Shown: positions 31,041 to 60,772 of the stretch, piece by piece
Position numbering within the stretch: position 1 is the first letter of the stretch
Layout: each line of letters opens with the position of its first letter
From: Rhynchonema sp. JSB1_4
Lineage: Eukaryota; Nematoda; Chromadorea; Monhysterida; Xyalidae
Length of the DNA: 64,000 bases
Assembly (NCBI GenBank): GCA_030248065.1
Contig: JASAMV010002836.1
Location: forward strand, 1-64,000
Direction: 5' to 3'
Position numbers and translations under genes: made by a program
The notes under the pieces: generated by a model
Told to the model about the DNA's origin: nothing
The model's input: the letters and a program-made list of their open reading frames with translations, nothing else
Databases searched by the model: none

Positions 31041-31482
31041 TACCGTAAAAACCTAAATAGAAGGGGGGGGGGCTCTATTAACTCACTGACCCCATTTTGG
31101 GGGGGCTCTATTACGGGGGGGGCTCTATTCCGGGGGGCCTCTATTAATTCACTGACCCGAACCTGAAAAATTGTTCCCAGAAATACCCCCCAAAAACCCT
31201 TAAAAAGGGGGTTGAAAGGATGTTTTTTCGCTTGTAATCGCATTTATTCGTGTCTATTCGTCAATAGGAGGCGTATTATGTGCTCTGAACGAACAACAAA
31301 CATGCATAAATGTACCTGTATACCACTATCAAGCCTTAATACACTACAGTATAGGGGATGTTACTTAGGGGGGGCTCTATTCCGGGGGGGGCTCTATTAA
31401 TTCACTGACCCCTTTTTGGGGGGGCTGTATTACGGGGGGCTCTATTCCGGGGGGGGGGGGCTGTATTTAGGTTTTTACGGTA
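31041..31482. mobile_element. TA-flanked inverted-repeat element with G-run arms, copy 1
   Basis: It opens TACCGTAAAAACCTAAATA and closes with the exact complement TATTTAGGTTTTTACGGTA, so TA flanks CCGTAAAAACC...GGTTTTTACGG. Inside, each end is an array of GGGGGGGCTCTATTA-type units spaced by CACTGACCCC. The unique core includes TGTTTTTTCGCTTGTAATCG. Copies with the same plan follow at 31619-32063 and 32162-32573. No transposase. Confidence 0.8.
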
Positions 31483-31618
31483 GGTCGCCGCCCGGCGGCT
31501 GGTACAGTAAGTTGCGATTTTTGGCTCAAAATGGCATAAAATCGGTATTTTTCACTCCAAATAGGTGAAAAATCGCACGCTACGCGCGAAATTAGCGTGT
31601 TAGAGACATTTTCATCAA

Positions 31619-32063
31619 TACCGTAAAAACCTAAATAGAAGGGGGGCTCTATTAATTCACTGACCCCATTTTGGGGGGGCTCTATTACGGGGGGGGGGGC
31701 TCTATTCCGGTGGGGCCTCTATTAATTCACTGACCCGAACCTGAAAAATTGTTCCCAGAAATACCCCCCAAAAACCCCTAAAAATGGGTTTAAAAGGATG
31801 TTTTTTCGCTTGTAATCGCATTTATTCGTGTCTATTCGTCAATTAGAGGCATATTATGTGCTCTGAATGAACAACAAACGTGCATAAATGTACCTGTGCA
31901 CTACTATCAAGCCTTAATACACTACTGTATAGGGGATGTTACGTGGGGGGGGGGGGCTCTATGCCGGGGGGGGGGCTCTATTAATTCACTGACCCCTTTT
32001 TGGGGGGCTGTATTGCGGGGGGCTCTATTCCGGGGGGGGGGCTGTATTTAGGTTTTTACGGTA
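31619..32063. mobile_element. TA-flanked G-run element, copy 2
   Basis: Same terminal repeat as copy 1 (TA-CCGTAAAAACCTAAATA), the same core with few substitutions, and different lengths of the individual G runs. The closing GGTTTTTACGG is followed by TA. Confidence 0.8.
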
Positions 32064-32161
32064 TTTCGACCTAAAAATTTTGCTCCCCTAGCTCGGCCGG
32101 CCGGCACAGTAGGTAGGCTGTCGCCCCACATTTTTGGTGGTACATTACCGCCCCGCCTGGG

Positions 32162-32573
32162 TACCGTATTCCCTAAAATAGAGCCCCCCCAAAAATACAG
32201 CCCCCCCTAAAAGGGGTCAGTGAAAAAATAGAGCCCCCAAAAATACAGCCCCCCCAACTTGGAATTCCCCGCTTGGGGGTCGTAAAGTCAAGTTCTTTTG
32301 TAAGACACCTTGTGTACAACGTTTGTGGTTGAGTATATGATGACGTAAAGCCTTTTATGGAAGATCTGTACCTAAAAACACTCAATAATGACGAGTAACA
32401 CCCTGACAGAACTCCATTTTAGGGGTATTTTTTGGAACATTTTTTGAGATTTTGGGCAGCGAAAAAATACAGCCCCCCAAAAATAGAGCCCCCCCCCCAA
32501 AAAAAATACAGCCCCCCCTAAAAGGGGTCAGTGAAAAAATACAGCCCCCCCTTGTATTTTAGGTTTTACGGTA
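32162..32573. mobile_element. TA-flanked C-run element, diverged copy 3
   Basis: It starts TACCGTATTCCCTAAAATAG and ends ATTTTAGGTTTTACGGTA. The arms carry AGCCCCCCCAAAAATAC-type units and AAAGGGGTCAGTGAAAAAAT, i.e. the complement orientation of the units in copies 1 and 2. The core differs, so this is a relative rather than a close copy. It ends about 400 bp before the DDX42 start codon. Confidence 0.7.
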
Positions 32574-32973
32574 GATACACCACTGAAGACAAGTATAATC
32601 ACCACACCAGCTTGCCGAATCCGTCAGAAATTTTAGTAATTTGACAAGAAAATCACTATTCTTTGGGTGTGAGCGGTGAGGTGATCGCAGTGTAGTTCCT
32701 GGGGGGAGGGGGTCGCCCTCGGTCGTTTTACGGGTTTTCGGTCGAAATTTGGGCATTTTTGACCTAAAAATGGGCATTTTGAGGGCAAAAATCGGTGCGG
32801 GTAGGGTACCAGAGCGGGGCGGGTAGGGTAGGGGAGTTGTGGTAGGCCCCAAACCCCCAAAAACCCCCCAGCCACAGCACTGCTCCAAGTTCTGCAGCCT
32901 CTGACTCAGGTTTGTGAAAAATAGAGGTCCCTTGCATTTTAAGCAGTACTGCTGAATTGAATCGTTATTGTGC

Positions 32974-50120
<17,147 letters not shown>

Positions 50121-50174
50121 CACTTATTGTAAATTGATTTGTGTGCTTATCGTGTCGTGTTACTGCGTTTGAAG

Positions 50175-50180
50175 AATAAA
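50175..50180 (+). promoter_or_regulatory. Poly(A) signal of DDX42
   Basis: AATAAA 55 bp after the DDX42 TAG, giving a short 3' UTR. The convergent SWEET gene stops at 50681, so about 500 bp separate the two genes. Confidence 0.65.
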
Positions 50181-50680
50181 CATGCATCCGGGAAAAAGGT
50201 TTCCGTGTTTTTTCACCCACCAACGTGGTTTGTCATCCAAGACACAACAGTCACAATAAAATGACGTGGTTCTCATTGAAACAGATCTAGATTCTATCAT
50301 CCGCAAGAGTTGACGCGAAACACTGGCAACTGATGCTTGTACAATGAAACTACCAAAAAGAGCTCAGAAACGAAGTGAAGCAGCGCGGAGTCATAAATTT
50401 CAGGTTGAATGAGACCATTCCTTGGTTCACGTTCCCAAACAATTCTACGATTGCGGTCATAATACAAAGAGTTTGGACTAGCGAATATTATTAGAATGCA
50501 CATTTGCGTTAGAATATTATAAATATTCGATGTGTAACACGACACAAAACCGGCACCGAAACAATGAAAAAATAATGGCTGAAATCAACACAAAACGCGC
50601 ACTCGAAAGAGCGGGAGATACAATTCGGTAAAGGTCATCAAATTTTCTGCCAGGACGTACGTTTGGCCGCTTCTATTCAT

Positions 50681-53134
50681 TCACTGCGCGTGCACCACAG
50701 CGCTTGATCGGGGATAAATCAGGAACAGGGAGAGTTGTAACACCGACAGTCCCATTCCGATTATATTCGGGAACTGAAATGCTTTGTCTCGGTGTGATTT
50801 AGTGAGAAAACAATCGAAAGAATGCGACAATGCCATTCAGGCTGTATAGTCCAACCACGAACTCATGAGACGACTTATTTTGAAGTTGACTTGAACGGAT
50901 CCAATAATGTTCCGGTTCCACGTATTTCGGAAATGAAAGAAAGAGAAACGCCTGTTATTTTTTAAAAACACGCTCTCCACCTCGGTGCGTAATTTCCCTT
51001 TTGACTCCCAAAACATTTCTGTGTTGAACGACGTTGCTGTTTGCGTAAGCACGCAACAAATTGAGGTCAGCCAGCTGGAACTTGTTATCATGTCTCGCGG
51101 CCCAATCTCTTTCTTTTGTTTGCGAAAACCCGTGTAACCGGCGCATTTTTGAATCTGGCCAAGCAAGCTTTAAAAAGAGTCGTCTCATGAGCACGTGGCA
51201 TGACTATACCTTTATGTAAGGGTCAGCGACCAACGCGCCGTACATGAACCATTGCGCCGACACCAGCAAGCCAGCGATACACAGCGGCAACGGCAGATTC
51301 TCGGTGCTCTGAATTCGCACAACGTCAGCCTGAAACACACAGCAAAAAACCGGATAAAATACTGAGTTGGATCAATTGTGTGTGCGTGGTATATGCCAAC
51401 AAAATATTGCAAAAACAATAAAACCGCCCTATTCAACCAACCAGGCCAGCGAGCGGCGCAGCGAAGTTGAGCACGTTGAACACGACACACATTTGTCCCA
51501 GTCGATTGACGGTGAACTCAATGTCGGTTTCGTCGTAGAGCGACACAAAGTACATCATGGTCGTGCCCAGCACAACAATCATGGTCAGTTGACGGTTGAT
51601 CAGCTTCTGCAAGCAAACGCGCCTCGTGCATTCGAAATTTCGCATATTTTGTGCCGAGCGACATTAAACTTGTGATCGGATCGGACCTGCCTTGGTCACG
51701 CGCGAGTTTTGCCCCGACCTAAACGCTGGCCGAAATTAGTGGCTCCAGTAAATCTCTAGAATGAAAAAGTCGCACGTCCCTGATCAGGGCTATCCATGTT
51801 GGACATACGGTCGGACCGAAAAACATCTTGTTGTCCTGCCCCCGTTGTGCTGATTTGTGATTTTGTTGCTCCACTCAGCAAAATTATTTAATTTTTTAAT
51901 GGGGGAATCAGGGTTGAAAAAAAAAATTTTTTTATTAACGAGCTTTTTTTTTAAAAAAAAAATTTTTTTTTTGATTTTTTTTTTGACGAAAAATTTTTTT
52001 ATTAGAAAAAGTGTTGCAAACGACGTTTCTGGATAAATGAAATCGATAAAACATATTTTTCAAAAATTGAAAAATTTTCGCCTCAGACCGAACTTGTGTG
52101 GTGACACCCGGTAGTATTGTGCAGATTCCATGGTCTCCGACCAGTCTGAGGTTGATGTTCACTAACGATGTTACTCTGATGTATTGTAGCATGCCGTACA
52201 ACGTATTTTAATGCATCTAATGCCGTATATCTGATATACGACCATCAAAATATCGATTACAGCCCAAATCTTGCGCGTCAGATCGACTTTGCCGCCCGGT
52301 TTTGCACCAGACCTGCATATATATATGTGTAGTAGCATGTAGTAGCACATTATCGGTGCCACATCACTATAAAAGACCAGCCCCGCGCATCCCTGTACGG
52401 ATTTGGGGACAATACAGGGCGCCGCAGGCGCGATTTTGGAAAAATTGTCTCGTCCACAGAAAAAAAGTGTCAATTTTTTGCCTCGAAAAAGGCCATTTTT
52501 GGACATTTCAGCCCATTTTGGGCAACTTTTTTTTATTAAAAAAAAAAAAAGCAAAATCTGAGTTTCAAAAAAAAAAATTTTTTTTTTTAAAAAAAAATTT
52601 TTTAATTGACCACTTTTTTTTTTGAAACAACCCTGGGGGGAATGGGAAAAACGGTTGTTGTCGCAGTTCAACCAAAAAATAAGCAACAATCAAACACACC
52701 CGACTGCGTGTGTGGTACCAATAGAATAGCAGATATGCGAATTCAAGCATGAATCCGATGATGTTCACCGTAATCACCGTTTTGTCCCATTTCAGAAAAC
52801 CATAACGCAACCAGAAGAAGCAACTGAAAACAGCAAAGGAACTTTAAATCGTGCTGCTCGAGACCGATCCGTCGACTGCAGCAAAACTGATCCAAAACTA
52901 ACCCGATTGTTCCGAGCAAGAACGGGGCTGCCGATATGCCCTCCGTACCATTTTTATTGGCAATGTTTTGACAAATCGGTCTGCAATGAGAAATAAATTA
53001 AAGTTTTAGCATTTTTGTGATATAAATTGATGAAAAATTTATCGAAAACCAACATAAACGACTCACATTCCGCACAGAAACAGTCCAATTGTGGACATGA
53101 TTGCCACAAAGGAAAGCACATCCAGAAACTCCAT
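50681..53134 (-). CDS. SWEET sugar transporter (SLC50 family)
   Basis: Six exons in perfect phase: 53067-53134 (ATG), 52903-52980, 52700-52823, 51442-51606, 51210-51329, 50681-50773; 215 residues, the usual size for an animal SWEET. These proteins are seven-helix facilitators with two triple-helix bundles joined by TM4. Seen: TM1 LSFVAIMSTIGLFLCG; NGTEGISAAPFLLGTIGCFF then WLRYGFLKWDKTVITVNIIG (first bundle); VLNFAAPLAGL preceding ADVVRIQSTENLPLPLCIAG (second bundle, with the conserved V-x-R-T/x-x-S-x-x-x-P/L-P pattern); and TM7 FPNIIGMGLSVLQLSLFLIY. It should move mono- or disaccharides across plasma or internal membranes. Intron 5 (50774-51209) consists mostly of MITE family A, whose end supplies the splice donor. 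Intron 3 contains an A/T-run inverted repeat. Confidence 0.94.
50845..51208. mobile_element. MITE family A, copy 2, filling SWEET intron 5
   Basis: The 364-bp element has the TATAGTCC...CTATA termini of 22393-22755. Its right terminus lies one base from exon 5 (51210), and the minus-strand donor GTATAGTC overlaps the element's terminal TATAGTC. The left terminus lies 71 bp from exon 6. Confidence 0.85.
51892..52645. repeat. Inverted repeat of A/T runs in SWEET intron 3
   Basis: The left end reads GGGGGAATCAGGGTTG then A/T homopolymers (51.89-52.01 kb); the right end reads homopolymers then CAACCCTGGGGGGAATGGG (52.53-52.65 kb). The two ends are inverted relative to each other around unique sequence. 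It resembles the other elements with low-complexity arms; no clear target duplication. Confidence 0.55.
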
Positions 53135-53399
53135 ATTTGCTAGCGGCACTCGCAGATGGGCAAGATCCGAATTGGATAGCTGTACAGCTACTGGCATGAA
53201 ATAACAGGGCCGAAGACGAGCGGAAGTCGCTGAAAATTAAAACAAATATTTTGCATGGAATACCACCCTACGTCCGTTGGGACCTAATGTTTCACCCATA
53301 AATGGATATGTTTATCTTTTTTAGTTTTGGGCTCCAAGCTGGGGCAAAACTTGGTGATTCACGATTTGGGTAGCAAGAGCGGTAAGCACAAGACACTTT

Positions 53400-53945
53400 C
53401 TTAAAATGATACTACACACGACACGAATATCCTAAACCTTGCAACCGGACGGAATATCCCGCGACGGGAGTATCCCAAATTTTGTTCCTGCGATTGTGGG
53501 CGTGGGCTATTACGTCCAGTTGGGCACGACGACGCAATATCCCACAGGCGGAAAATAATCTGAAGCAATGTCCCAAAAAACCGGCAGAATATGCATCCCA
53601 ATACTGATAGCAGTTGGTTAACAACAGACTGAGTCGCAATAAAATGCCTGCATGTGGCTGGCCTGTGTCTCAAGTAGATCTCATACACTGACGTGACGAT
53701 GATCAATACTGTGTCGTGTATCAAAAACCATCCGCGCCGATTTTTTTGCCGTGGTAGACCTTGGCTTCCTTTCAGGATAAGGCTTAGGCTGCTAGTGCCA
53801 ACACCAATTTTGGGACATTCGGCCGGTTTCTACGATACGTTGGTATGTTTTAGGACATTGGGCCTGCTCTTGGGACATTCCGCCTGTTTTTGGTACATCG
53901 TGCCTGGTTTTTGGGATATTCCGCCTCTTTTAGTCTGGGGTATAG
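53400..53945. repeat. Inverted array of degenerate GGGATATTCCGCC units
   Basis: At 53.43-53.60 kb units read like GGCGGAATATCCCA or GGAGTATCCCAAATTT; at 53.81-53.94 kb they read like TTTTGGGACATTCCGCCTG, i.e. the complement. Unit length is about 30 bp and degenerate. The layout repeats that of 2095-2372. Confidence 0.55.
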
Positions 53946-54014
53946 CCTCTACTTGATTTGGGACGTTACACCCGTTTTAATCAGAGAGCAAATTACCATT
54001 TCAGATGTTCCGCC

Positions 54015-54195
54015 ATAGGATCCTTAAAACGACAAAATAAAAACAACAAACTTTCGCAGCTCCTTGTTGAAAACGGGATTTACAAAGTTCGCCCGACACA
54101 CACTTTGACAAACCAACGGAACATCTGCTACGTATGAATATAACGCGGAGCAGGGAAGTAGTGGGGTGATTTGCGAGACACCAACATGGAAACGT
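54015..54195 (-). pseudogene. Orphan GPCR-like terminal exon
   Basis: On the minus strand an acceptor-like TTTCCAG precedes an open segment ending in a stop: LLPCSALYSYVADVPLVCQS, then VNPVFNKELRKFVVFILSF. The NPVF-x-x-ELRKF pattern resembles the NPxxY-to-helix-8 end of rhodopsin-like receptors. No upstream exons with TM1-6 were found between here and DNPEP, so it is either a relic or chance. Confidence 0.25.
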
Positions 54196-54650
54196 CTGGA
54201 AAGTAAAATAGAGCATGCGAGAGCCACGAGGCTCTCTACTTTTAAGTAACTCTCACGTAAAATGAGGAGAGTAACAAATAATACTCACTTGATAACCGCA
54301 AGCAGAAGTCAATTGAAATGGTTGAAGAATGTTTTTAACGGGGAAATTTTATGGATAGCGTCATGCAGGTAACAAACACGATTAAACATTTGGGTGTCTT
54401 ATTTCAAGACATCATAAAATCCAACAGCAGTTTCTGACACAATTGTTCACACACAAATGTAAAAGGGGTCGTACATAGCCGGAGTTCGCTGAAACATACA
54501 GGTAAAATCAAGCATTACAAAAACGCTAGCAGCAAGGGTAAGTTTAGATCACACAATTCTTTTTCCGTGCAGGGCAGCGCAGTACAGATAATGACCAAAA
54601 GCTGTTTTACGAATCCAAAATTCGCACTAAAAATCGCGGCAACAAACAGA

Positions 54651-57600
54651 TCACTTGTCCAACAACTCAATATCGATTTTGCTGAAAACGTCAGCGTAGC
54701 GTTCGTAAAACATCTGAAAATGATTGCTTTGGACACGTGCTTCCATTTTTTATGCACATTGACAAAAACTGCGGAACTGCTTTGTTGCATCAGCGTCAAG
54801 AGGTGAGCTAGTCCAAATGTCGATGTATAACAACATCAACCCTCATGCAAGCGAATGGTGGTGACCAGCTCACCTCTTTACACTCAATCAACAAAATATT
54901 GATCAAGCAGTGCCAATCCAATACCTTGAACAGATCGATGGACTGCTGAATGCTGTTCACGCCCATCAATTCCCTGATTGAATGCATCGCCCATTGTGCC
55001 GTGCCGACGTCGATCGTGCGCAGACCGAGCTTGGACGACAGAATCGGGCCGATGGTCGAACCGCACAGCGAATCGTTGCGAACAACCACTTTCTGCAAAT
55101 AATGATACAAACGCATATATATGGTAAGTACACAGTCCTCCACCCTGTCTATAGTGACATCATCGGAAACCGATCCGCCATTGTCGGCCGCGATGCCGAA
55201 TAGTGTGCTACATTTGTTTGAAAAGGAAGTCAATGGCAGATGGGCGACTCTCGTTGGCGTTCAAGAATGTTCACCATGAGGGAGGGGCTTCACCACGAAG
55301 TAGAGCGTCAACTCGAACTGACCTCAACATTGCTAAAAAAGATCAAATAGATCCGACGGCTAAATATGATAAGACATCATCAAGATAATCGCAATATGAC
55401 CGACCTGCAGCGGCACATTTGCGCTTTCGGCGATTTGTCTGAGTATATGATGTGTGACCGGTGTGGTCGCATAACGCTGGTTGGCATTGATCTTCACCAC
55501 CACGCCATCATGCACCCTCGGACGATGTTTCTCCTGCATTGTGAAACACGACCGTCATGCACCTTGCTGGCAAACGACCAGTGTTTGGTTTGGTTGGTGG
55601 GTGCAAAATGGCTCGAGCCATGTCTTGCGATGTCGTTGTTTTGTGATTTTGACCAGCGTGAAAATTGTTCCCTGTGTGTAGAAGTTTTGAAAACTGGTCG
55701 AAACTACAAAAACAACGAAATTACAAGATATGCCAAGACCCAGTTCGCATCCTCGACAAACTGCGCGAAGTTGCCAGCAAAGTGCATACTGCATAGGCCC
55801 GTCGACTGACTATGGAACAAACATAATTATCCTGCTTAAAGTGACTCTACAATTGATCGTTGACCGCGTTTGTTTGCAGTCATTTTTTCAGAAAATGAAG
55901 ACTGGGTATCAGAAACCCAGATTTAGGAAATAGATTTTCAAGTCGTTGCTTTGTGTTGTTTCACGGAGCCCACACATCTTTACAGGAGGAGAAAAAATGA
56001 AAAAAGTTTCAGGCGGGCCTGTGCGAAACATAAGGTAATCCAATAGAAGATATTTTCAGCGTTTTATACTCAGACGTTTTTCTGTTAAACGATATATAAA
56101 GCATTGTGCGAAACACCATGTGTGATAAATAATAAACGAAACACTCCAAAAAATCAAGCCGTTTTAAAGCACCCTTTTACTCTAGCATAATTTTAAGTAT
56201 CTGTGGTGAATGAAATAAGTTGTCAATAAGAAATAAAAATCGTCTAATTATCTTGTATTCAGGATGTGCTTTTCGTTTTTCAAAACCCTACACAGCTCAC
56301 ACAATGTTTACCACAACATGCGCAAGGCACCCATTCCCACAGCACACACACAAAGCTGAAACATTATCCCCGGCCGGCTGTGTGTTGTCGCTGTGTGTGC
56401 GCTGTGCGTGGTCTGAATGGCTGCCTTGCGCATGTTGTGGTAAACATTGTGTGAGCTGTGTAGGGTTTTGAAAAACGAAAAGCACATCCTGAATACTAGA
56501 TAATTAGACGATTTTTATTTCTAATTGACAACTTATTTCATTCACCACAGATACTTAAAATGATGCTAGAGTAAAAGGGTGCTTTAAAAAGGCTTGATTT
56601 TTTGGAGTGTTTCGTTCATTATTTATCACACATGGCGTTTCGCACAATGCTTTATACCTCGTTTAACAGAAAAACGTCTGAGTATAAAACGCTGAAAATA
56701 TCTTCTATTGGATTACCTTATGTTTCGCACAGTCCTGCCTCAAACTTTTTTCATTTTTTCTCCTCCTGCAAAAATGTGTGGGCTCCGTGAAACATCACAA
56801 AGCAACGACTTGAAAATCTATTTCCTAAATCTGGGTTTCTGATACCTAGTCTTCATTTTCTAAAAAAAATGACTGCAAACAAACGCGGTCAACGATCAAT
56901 TGTAGAGTCACTTTAAAGGCCCACGTTATAAAACTTCATCGGGAATGCAATTGCGAATTGACTGTTCAATAGAATACAACACCGGGTCGCGGATGTGATT
57001 TTGACTGACAGTGGCGCGCACGCGCAACATTGCAGTGCAATTTACAGCCAAAAAGTCGAAGCCAACTGACACTGCACATAACAGGAGGAGCCATGACAGC
57101 GCGAAAACTACGACACTACGGATGAAGATATACTGTATGAGTGCTCAGTGACAGAATGAGCTGCTGGGTTTCAATCTGAAAGCACAAAACTGGCGAACTA
57201 ATGGCGTAATGGGCCTGGAGAAAAATGGTCATGTGAAGACTGATGAAATGATGAGACAGCTCGGACAGGTCAGCTACTACCACCAGCACCAGCATCCGCC
57301 AACCTCGTGTTTGGCAGCATAATTGGGATGTACGGCATGCGCCTGATCGGCACTGATCATCATCGATTTGGCCACCGATTGTTCGAATGCGCACCGATCG
57401 GTCGAATCGGTCGCCAATCGTCGCATCACCCATTCGGTCAACGCCGAGCCGGCACCTTGTGCTGACTGACTGCCAACCTGCACAATACAATCGCACTGTC
57501 ACTCGTTGTCAGCCGTGAATTTGAGATGCTGTCACACTTTTTCTGACAGACCAAAACTAACACTACAGAGTGTTGCAAAATAGCCCCTTAGCAGAACAGC

Positions 57601-60496
57601 ACCAGTCTCAAACAAAACCGCGAACAGGGAACAGACTGCGATGCGAACGCCAGCTGTTTGTGCACCACCATGTACGATGATGCGATTTGCGTTGCACGGG
57701 TACAAAATGGCTGACAGACAAATTGTCGTGATCCCTTCAGATTACCTTCCGGATCACAAAGCTGAGACGTGGCCAGTGGCACAACTTTTTAAAGAAAAAG
57801 TTATTCTATCCCACCTCCTCATTATCATAACAGGCAGCGATTCGTATGTTTGTGTCTTGGTCCAATGCTTGTGCATCCAACAGTCCCTTCACCGTCGTGT
57901 ACGTACCCACCAGATTGTCCAGCCGCGCACCCGCAATGAATTCGTCGTGTAAACCCCCGATCGCCTGCAGAAATCTCGAGAAAACAACGTCATGGTGTCA
58001 GTCATAATAACCGTAAAGGGATGCGAGAGCATTGTGCAACTGTTGTATTTAGTAAATTATTGAAAAAATTAATTTGGAGTCCTGTCTACGCCTAGGCTTC
58101 GCGGAGTATTCAAGACCATCGGCGTGACATTTGTGCCCCCCGCTCACCGTAAAACAGAATAATAATAATTTCAAAATGTCATGAAAATCCATTAAAAAGC
58201 AACAAACTCACTGCTGGTTGAACATCCAACAAGCACAATTCGAAATCCACAATTTTCTCCTGTCCTTTCACGTTTGCAGCGTCGGCCAAACACTGCAACA
58301 GGAGGCCATGATGATCGGATAGCATCTCTTCGCTGTAGCGCGCCGCTGCCTGCAACACAAATCATCGTGTAGCAAACAAGTATTATTGGAAAACAAACTG
58401 TTTTGTCGTCAGTCAACTCGTATCGTCAACTGTTGTCGTCAACAAAAGCAGCCCTGGATGAGCGCAAGACATATCTGGCCAGAGTTGACGACATTAGATG
58501 AAGACATGACAATGAGTTATCATTGGTACAGTGGAAATGTCCAATCACACAGAGTATTGGTCGCACAATGACTATATAAGAATTCATCAAATCAATCCTG
58601 ATTTTCACCTTCAGTCACTCTTAACCACTGTGCTATTTGTGATTCTCACAAAACATTTTCAGCTGAAAATAATCTAGCAGATCAACCACGTTGCCGCCGG
58701 TCTGAAACATTCTCTTTACTACATGCTTTGTGTACGATCACGCAACGCAACGTCATTGCCCCGTCACTTTCCCTCTTTACGATTCAGGAAAAAAATTTGA
58801 CCAATTCTTATAAAGTCATTGTGCGACCAATACATGGGTTGGTTCCTTCACGAACTTCATCAGTGAATATCATGGACATCAGACTTGATAGCCGGTCCGG
58901 GCGTGGTCACGTGTCTTTCCTGGCGGTAATGTTGTTTATTTGCTGTCAGGGAACAACTTTACGCTGGTCGAAATGAGTGGCATCAGAAAATCACAAAATA
59001 TCAAAAAATACAATGGTCAAAAAGCCGGATTGGTCATCAACACGAAGTTTGATATGGCCCATTGGCTTTGTCCACAACAATTTGACCACCAAACATTGTC
59101 TGCTCCTCCATTATTCCCAACCTGTTCCTGTTGTTGATCGCAATGTTTGGTCTTGTGCGTTGTCTCGGTGGCGAGAATCGGTCTCAAATGGTCCTCCTTG
59201 TTGAATGTGAACGAATCGCGACTGGTGTCCAAATGGATGCACAGATTTGGGATGTAGAGCAACGGCTTGCGAATGTGCACCAGACGCTGATGCGTGCGCT
59301 CGCCGCACTGACAACAACAAATCAACACATAAAATACAACATTCAACAATTTGCGCTCTCCACCGAATTGAAATTCATCAGTTTCATGTTTGAAAAAAAA
59401 GCCGAATTTTCCATCACCGACCTGGACAAACACGCGTCCGGCGAGTGTCAGGTCTCGGTCGAACCAGGTGCGAAACAGTGCACCGCCGTAGCCACACACA
59501 CCGACTTGAAGGCAGTCGTGCGCGGAAATGTTGCTGCGCGGTTTGACCTCGAATTCAAAAATTATGTTCAGAGTATTGATGCGATGAAAAAGCCCAGTTT
59601 TTCAGCTGGTTTATGGCAACGGTAAAACATTTTTGGGAAAGAATGTAAATTCTTGACTAAGCGAAAGGCAAACTACGCCAACATGAGCCCGATTTCGGAA
59701 GTGGCGCACTTGCAAACGCAAAGAGAGAGAAAATCCTCATGCACCATTGTGTTCTACAACGTGTAACGTTTCTCAAATGAGCAGCCACGTCTTAATGTTT
59801 CACCATTTTGCCACCTCCGGAATAGCTCCGGGTATCTGTTAGTCCAGTGCTACTACATCTATAGCACCCGAAACCGTCAGTCAGCATCACACAGGTGTGA
59901 CGGCAGCTAAAACTTTTGCAACACCCTTCATATAAACATTTCCGTGACAATATGGTCGTCTTTCTTGTGGATGGAGAAAATATGAAAACCACCCGGAGCG
60001 ACCACCTTCAAACAAGGACTGTCGGTGTGAGCGGCGACCACAGTGAATCCATTACCGGGCGTCCACTGTCCTCCGACGGCGAACGCAACCAACGCTGAGC
60101 TGTTACGTGTCATGTAGTACTGCAATGTGAACATCTATGGTCTTGTGTGGACACAGCATGCACAAAATCATTGAATTGGTTCAGAAGCAGATGCACAACA
60201 ACGAAAACGTGTTAGCCCGACCTTTCCCATTGGTTTCAAGCTCCATTTGTCCGTCTCCTTTAATTCGACGTACCCGGCCGCCTTGAGCAAATCGACGCAC
60301 TCGCGTACAGCTGCAGCAATAACGGCGCTCTTACAGAACGTTCTACCGAAGCAGTACCACTATTTAAGACCTCCGGTGGGAGTGTACTCTTATCTGATCA
60401 ACGGGTTTCGAACCAAACAACGAAAAGATGTCACATACCATGAAACGGTGTCACAGCCTTGTTCAGAAATGTCACGAAGTCTTGTGCAGCGCTCAT
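54651..60496 (-). CDS. DNPEP: Aspartyl aminopeptidase (M18 zinc peptidase)
   Basis: Eleven exons in phase give 464 residues (vertebrate enzyme about 475): 60439-60496 (ATG), 60222-60310, 60006-60119, 59422-59547, 59122-59307, 58212-58349, 57815-57964, 57304-57477, 55405-55533, 54925-55092, 54651-54713. The cytosolic enzyme removes N-terminal Asp/Glu and forms a dodecamer. Seen: [20 protein letters not shown] near the N terminus, [17 protein letters not shown], the metal-ligand His in [25 protein letters not shown], bridging Asp in GARLDNL, CYDNEE with the catalytic and ligand Glu, [17 protein letters not shown] with ligand Asp, and [20 protein letters not shown]. All expected zinc and catalytic residues are present. 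The final exon encodes [18 protein letters not shown]. Its large intron 55534-57303 holds a 1.1-kb fold-back element. Confidence 0.96.
55836..56916. mobile_element. ~1.07-kb fold-back element flanked by TTAA, copy 2
   Basis: Arms run from AGTGACTCTACAATTGATCG to a loop near 56.36 kb and back to GAGTCACT, with TTAA at 55836-55839 and 56913-56916. Inner parts (TTCACCACAG, CCCTACACAGCTCACACAAT, GTTTACCACAACATGCGCA) match the element at 24769-25754, while the outer parts differ. The loop contains GCTGAAACATTATCC. No ORF of note. It sits in a DNPEP intron. Confidence 0.85.
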
Positions 60497-60672
60497 GACT
60501 CGTTGTGCCATAGGAAAATCACAGATGATAATAAAACCTTGGGCAAACAAATAAAATACAACTGTTGTTATTTCCGAATATCAGTAGAGCCGAAGCAGAA
60601 CCATTGGCCCTCTGCAAGCAACAGCAGTGAAAACAATCGAACATACCCCAGATCTGTTCACCATCTCGCTCG

Positions 60673-60678
60673 TTTATT
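60673..60678 (-). promoter_or_regulatory. Poly(A) signal of URM1
   Basis: AATAAA on the minus strand 95 bp beyond the URM1 stop codon and about 180 bp before the DNPEP start codon, so the two tandem genes are closely packed. Confidence 0.55.
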
Positions 60679-60772
60679 ATTATGACTCTCATAAAACAAA
60701 TATTCTAATGTCAGACTGCAAAACATATCATAACATCAGACAAAAACATAATCAATCGAAAGTCGAAACATG

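Noticed and set aside
53317..53382. FHA-domain exon (LGSKLGQNLVIHDLGSKSG) on the plus strand
   Set aside because: A single 65-bp open piece with splice-like borders and no neighbouring exons; too short to claim.
55700..55800. Extra DNPEP exon reading [17 protein letters not shown] on the minus strand
   Set aside because: The flanking exons 57304-57477 and 55405-55533 already join in phase and align continuously with the family.
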